Assembly: GCF_029784155.1 (NCBI RefSeq)
Contig: NC_073693.1
Coordinates: 20,930,002 to 20,994,001 of the forward strand
Length of the DNA: 64,000 nucleotides
Reading direction: 5' to 3'
Origin: Uranotaenia lowii
Lineage: Eukaryota > Arthropoda > Insecta > Diptera > Culicidae
In this document: piece by piece, positions 58,430-64,000 of the stretch
Layout of the letters: every line of letters starts with the position of its first letter
How positions within the stretch are numbered: the stretch's first letter is position 1
Notes under the pieces: model-generated
What the model was told of the DNA's origin: nothing
Database searches by the model: none
Seen by the model: only the letters and a program-made list of their open reading frames with translations
Program-made: the position numbers and the translations under genes

Positions 58430-61400
58430 CTGACAAAAAAGTTACACAAAATTTGACACAAAAATGATATAACAAATTGACACAAAAATTGAAATAAAAA
58501 TGACACAACAAATTTACACAAAAATTGACTTAAAAACTGACAAAAAATGACACAAAAATGACAAAAAAAAAATCACAAAACATACCAAAAAAGACACAAA
58601 AATATCACAAAACTTACACAAAAATGACACAAAATCGACACCAAAAAAAACAAAATCGGCATAATAATAGCAAAAATATGAACCAGAAATGACTCAAAAT
58701 GGCTAAAAAACGAAAAATAATGACACAAAAATAACACAAAATTGGACACAAAAATGACACAAAAAATCGACCCAAAAAATGGCAACAAAATGACTAAGAA
58801 AAATGACACAAAAATGACTCAAAAATTGACACGAAAGTAACAAAAAATGATACAAAAATTACACAAAACTTACACCAAAGCGACACAAAATTGGCAAAAA
58901 AATTGACAAAAAAAAATAAATAAATGACACAAAATTGGCAGAAAATATAGCACAAAAATTACCAAAAATTGACACAAAAATGACCAAAAAATGACACAAA
59001 ATAGCACAAAAATGGTAGAAATGACACAAAAATGCAAAATAAAAACACAGAAATTACACAACGTAATAAAAACAGAACAAAAATAACATAAAAATGGAAC
59101 AATAAAACAAAAATGACACCTAAATGACACAGAAATGGAACAAAAATGACACAACAATGGAATAAAAAGGACAAAAATGAAACAAATTTATTCAAATCCG
59201 ACACAAAAATGACACAATGACAAAAATGACAAATAGAAAACAAAAACGACACAAAAAAGGCACAAAATTGGTACAAAAATGACAAAAAAATGGCAAAAAA
59301 CTGTCACAAAGGTGGCATAATACTGGTAGCAACTTGACACAAAAATGGCAGAAAATGACACAAAAATTAAAAAATATAACACAACACTGGCACGAAAGTG
59401 GCAAAAAAATGTCATAGAAATGGCATAAAAATAGCACAAAAATCACACGAACTTGACAAAAATGACACAAAAATGGCGCTTAAATAAAACACAGGAAAAC
59501 ACAAAAATGACAAAAAAGACACAAAAATGCAAAAAAATAGCAAAAACATAACCTAAAATTTACACAAAAATGACCCAAAAATGGAACAAAAATAACACAA
59601 AAATGATACACAAAGGCATAAAAATAAAAATATAATAAAAATAACACAAAATAAACCAACAATGGCACAAAAAAGTCCCAAAAACAAAACAAAAATGATT
59701 CAAAAATGGCTTGAAATTGAAAACATTTACACAAAAATTACACAAAATGTGACACACAATTTGACACAAAATTAACACAGAAAATTCACCCAAAAATGAT
59801 GAAAAAAAAACCAAAACAAATTGACATAAAATTTGGCTCAAAAATTGACACAAAAATAACACAAAAATGACACAAAAACGACACAAAAATTACACAAAAA
59901 TGACACAAAAACGACACAAATATGGCACAAAAAAATTACATAAACACGACAAAAAAAAGACACAGAAATGATACAAAAATTTCACGGAAAGCCATAAAAA
60001 TGGCTTAATGAAGCATCAAAATGACACAAAATAAATTCCAAAATGATAAATATGGCACAAAAATAACATAAAAACGACACAAAAATTGGCACAAAAATGG
60101 CAAAATATGACACAAAATGACACAACATTGACACCACAATGACACAAATAATGTCATAAAAATGACAGAAAAATGAAATAAAAATGACACCACAACGACA
60201 AAAAAAAATGAAAAAAAATCACCAAAAATGACACAAATCATACAAAAGATGTCATAAAAATGACACAAAAATGGAACAAAAATAAATCAAAAATGGCATC
60301 AAAATGACACAAAACACCCCAAAAATGTACAAAAATGACACAAAAAAACAAAATAACACCTAAGTGACACAAAAATGACACATAAATGGCACAAAAATGA
60401 CAAAAATGACACAATATTGACACCAAAGTGACAACATGATGTCAAAAAAATGACATAAAGATGACACCAAAGTGACAAAAAAATGACCAGAAATGACAAA
60501 AAAGATGCCATAAAATTGACACAAAAATGAAACAAAAATTACACAAAAAATACTTATAAATGACAAAAGATTAACACAAAAACGACACAAAAAATTAAAC
60601 AAAATCGACACAAAATTTACACAAATATGACATCAAAATTAAACAAAAATACCACAAAAATAAAGCAAAAATAGCAAAATAAAACACAAAACCAAAACTA
60701 AAATTACACAAAAAATTGACACAAAAATTGCAAAAAATTGAAACAAAAATTATAAATTTAAAAAAAAATTGTCAAAAAAATCGACATAAAAATGAAATAA
60801 AAATAACACAAAAGTAACCCAATAACGACAACAAAATGATACAAAAATGAAACAAAATTGACAAAAAAATGACACAAAAACGACACAGAAAGGTACAAAA
60901 ATGGCAAAATAATGTTTTAAAAATGGCATAAAAATAGCACAAAAATGATTAAAAAGTGACACAAAAAGAACATAAAAACTACACAAAAATGACAAAATGC
61001 CAAGAAATGACACAAAAAATGACACAATAATGACACAATTATAATATAAAAATGGTAAAAAAGACACAAAAATAACAGAAAAATTACACCTAAATGACAC
61101 AAAAATTGGCACAAGACTGGAATAATAAAGAAACAAAAATGATACAAATCTGACACAAGAATGACAAAAAAGACCATTATGATACAAACTAACACAAAAA
61201 CGACCAAAAACGGCACAAAATTGGTACCAAAATGGCTCATAATTGACACAAAATTACACAAAAATTACTTAAAACTATCACAAAAATGACACAATTATTA
61301 CACAAAAGTGACAAAAAATTGATGATACCTGAAATAACACAAAAATAACACAAAAATGTTACAAAAATTACATAAAACGACACAAAAATTACACAACAAT

Positions 61401-61930
61401 GACATAAAATTGTTACAAAAATGGCAAAAATTCGGCACAAAAATGCAACAAAATTGATAAAAAAATGACACAATAATTACACAAAAACTACTCAAAAATT
61501 TCACAAAAATTACACAAAAGTTACACAAAATTGATTTAAAATGAACACAAAAAGTGACAAAAAATTATTCAAAAACGACATAAAAATGACTTAAAATAGA
61601 AAAAAGAATGACAAAAAAATTACACAGAAATGACCAAAAGTTTCACAAAAATGACAACAAAATAACACAAAAATGACATACAAATGACACAAAAATGGGT
61701 CAAAAACGACACAAAAATAATACAAAAATAACACAAGAATGACAAAAAAAAATCATAAAACGACACAAAAATGGCATAAAATGATAAATAATGACACAAA
61801 AATGCCACAAAATTTACATAAAAATGACAAAGTGACACAAAAATGACACACGAATGAAACCATAATGACTTAAAAAATACCTTAAAGTGACATAAAAATT
61901 ACACGAATATGACAAAAAATTGACTCAAAG
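58430..61930 (-). repeat. Array 6, decayed 11-bp array, opposite orientation
   Basis: About 3.5 kb built from TGACACAAAAA-like units, the reverse complement of the 11-bp GTGTCATTTTT unit of array 1. Spacing is mostly 11 bp with indels, and substitutions are scattered evenly. All open frames here (minus strand, rich in Phe, Val, Cys and His) are artefacts. Confidence 0.9.
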
Positions 61931-63610
61931 TAGAAACATTTCTTTCAGATTTTGACGTAAAAATTAAAATTTGAGACTTGTGAAAAATCGTGTAGAATTT
62001 ACCGATAACTTTTCACCACAAACCATCGATTAAGTAGAGCATCAGCCAAAAGGGACATCCTTCTATGGCGCGGCGCACGTTTGAATTAATGTGTCGCACG
62101 CATTTCTTGAGCCTTCTCTTCGTCTGCCCTCTCGATTCCATATGGGGGAAACCGGGTTGTTGAGGAAATGCAAATTTCGAGATTGTCATTCGCCTACCGA
62201 ATGCAATCTGCATTCCCAAACAAGAAAGCAAGCAAAACCATCCGCATCATGGAAGAACCAAACAAAACAACGAAAAAAATAAGACCACAATCGTGGCAGT
62301 GACACAGATGAATATTTTATGGGTTTTATGTCAAGTCTTCTGGTTGCTTGTGAACATACTACGTTTGAAGTTTGAAGTTTTGCATACTAAGGCGCATACT
62401 AAACGTGGCGTATGTGCTAATCGCAAAATTGATGCCTTACTTCTGCCATTCTTCGAAGGGTGTGACATAAATTGAAAATTTGCAGTCACCTGGTTGCGTA
62501 ATGAATGTGTTTGATATGAAATTTTATTTTTTGAAGAATTGTAATTTCTGGATTTTAAAAATATTTACCAACTTAATAGTAGAAAAACTTAATAGTAGAG
62601 TTCTTAATTTAAAATAGGTACCTTAATTGACCCATGAACCTAGAATCAAAATTAACTCCTGATAATAATAATAATAATAATAATAATAATTATAATTATA
62701 CGAAGTCTGACAAGACAAAAGAAGAATACACATCTTTGAATTCATTTTCTTCCAATTGAGTAATTTTCTTATTAAATTCCTTCAACAAACAACTCAAAAT
62801 GAAACTTCTTCTTATTTCTGTAGAAAGCTGGTAACCGTTTTTGTCCGGCTTAAATGGGTTTGTTTTCTTTTACAACGCCATAACTCTTCGAATGGATTTA
62901 TTTTCATTGCTGAGTGCTTCAGTTTTCGTTGATTAGAGAAAAGTCAGAAATAAGACGAAGAGTAACTATAGTGCTTTTCACGTTTTCAATCAAGGATTTA
63001 TTTTTAGATGAAATTTCTTCCCGTAACTAAGTTGTTTTTTTTTTCGTTTGGATGCAAATACTAACTAATCTAATGAACTTTTCACCCAAGCCGATGAGAG
63101 GAAGTAAATTACCAATTTCGTTAAACTTTAGTAAACTCTTTTTTATTGTTTCTGACATGAGGTCGATCTCCGTTTCATCTCTCCAACTTGGGCTATTCGA
63201 CTAAATTATGAAGAAATGCAACAACGAAAAAAGATGATAGGAAAAAGAGGATATGAAACTGATACTTAGGTTCACTATTATAGCTGACTCATACTGTTTC
63301 TCGTTCAATGTAGTTGAGGAGCTCTGCTGTTGTGCAATCTGATCAATATAATAGGCTCGCTATCTCAAAGTAGTTGAGAAAAGCGATTGAAGAATCGTTT
63401 ATTGATAATTTAGTTGCACAACTTGATAGTTTCTAATGAAAAGCTGAACGATTTAAAAGTACTTCCACTTGTAAATTATAGGAGTATGATATATGATAGA
63501 AATATGATGTTGAACAATTTTAATCAAAACTGTGTTTTGTACCTTCTGTTATATATATCATTATTTAATTTTAGAATAATTGTTGAAGAATTTTCACTGA
63601 TAATTGGCTT
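61931..63610. other. Unique DNA with (TAA)n microsatellite
   Basis: An ATA/TAA run of about 10 copies lies at 62661-62692. A GC-richer block at about 62030-62220 (GGCGCGGCGCACGTTTGAAT and following) stands out from its flanks and could be a conserved non-coding element. No protein-coding feature is recognised. Confidence 0.45.
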
Positions 63611-63632
63611 TTTTCTCATTACAGGTACGTTC
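63607..63632 (+). promoter_or_regulatory. Candidate recursive splice (ratchet) site
   Basis: GCTTTTTTCTCATTACAG is followed directly by GTACGT: acceptor AG at 63623-63624, donor GT at 63625-63626. The core TTACAGGTACGT is identical to the one at 4289-4300, and both lie on the plus strand after a T-rich tract. The flanks are otherwise unrelated, so they are not copies of one repeat. Confidence 0.42.
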
Positions 63633-63759
63633 CCGAAATAAGTTCACATATTGAATTCTGATTCAGGTAATTTACAGGTGTCATTGTTTAGTTTGATAAG
63701 TCCTAAAACCTTTACCAAATAAATAAAGCTTCAATGGTCCAGGAATGAAGAAAAATGTT

Positions 63760-64000
63760 TTTAGATTTTCGGATGACCCCTTTTGAAGGGGGTCGTCCAT
63801 ACAACACAAATGTTGTTTTAGCTATATTGACGTAATTACACAGCGGATTGAAATGAAAATTTGCACATGAGTGTTTTGAGGGATGGAGATTTGATTTCAG
63901 GTTTCAGATTTTGTATAGGAGGCCGGCAAAGGGGGTCGTCCATATAAACTGTTTACTGTTGTTGCGATATTCACGTTATTATACATTGAATTGAGATGCA
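63760..64000 (+). repeat. Start of a longer-unit tandem repeat, runs off window
   Basis: GGGGGTCGTCCATA occurs at 63788 and 63931. The sequences after it are alignable (ATTGACGTAATTACACAG versus ATTCACGTTATTATACAT). The unit is about 143 bp and diverged. The array continues beyond the window. Confidence 0.65.

Overview
This is a eukaryotic, AT-rich and gene-poor window, most likely from a dipteran insect and probably a mosquito. The inference rests on the style of the two RTE/JAM1-like LINE copies, the dense mix of cut-and-paste MITEs with intact target duplications, and insect-like splice and leader signals. No species can be named from the sequence alone. I see no intact host protein-coding gene, rRNA, tRNA or CRISPR array.

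The dominant feature is short-unit tandem DNA, about 15 kb or roughly a quarter of the window. Six large arrays are built from 9-bp or 11-bp units that all carry the pentamer TGTCA/TGACA. Family A is GTCATTTTT (9 bp) or GTGTCATTTTT (11 bp), at about 1.98-3.35, 47.3-50.9, 53.4-57.0 and, on the opposite strand, 58.4-61.9 kb. Family B is GACAATTTT (9 bp), at 26.8-29.6 kb and, inverted, at 52.7-53.4 kb. Some arrays are almost perfect, with higher-order duplications and strand switches; others are old and decayed. All long open frames inside them are artefacts of a unit length divisible by three.

The second layer is transposons, many nested. An RTE-like LINE (7901-11244) sits in the centre of a palindromic element with a 13-bp target duplication and is itself split by a 239-bp hairpin MITE. 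A second, 5'-truncated copy lies on the minus strand (42571-47274) and carries a 1.66-kb insertion. A third, unrelated LINE fragment of the jockey/CR1 group lies at about 35.70-37.98 kb (minus). DNA elements include a hAT within a hAT (14531-16544), a Tc1-like foldback within a piggyBac-like element (18382-20501), a Tc1-like element with paired repeats at each end (21404-22319), a PIF/Harbinger-like MITE family (at least five members or fragments), and several foldback repeats.

The only hints of host transcription are on the plus strand. There is a transposon-free, GC-richer stretch at about 16.56-17.73 kb ending in a good splice donor, which could be a 5' leader exon. Two near-identical acceptor-donor junctions at 4294/4295 and 63624/63625 resemble recursive-splicing ratchet points. 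A weak candidate exon lies at 41402-41500. The simplest reading is that most of the window is intron or intergenic DNA of one or more large genes, loaded with repeats.
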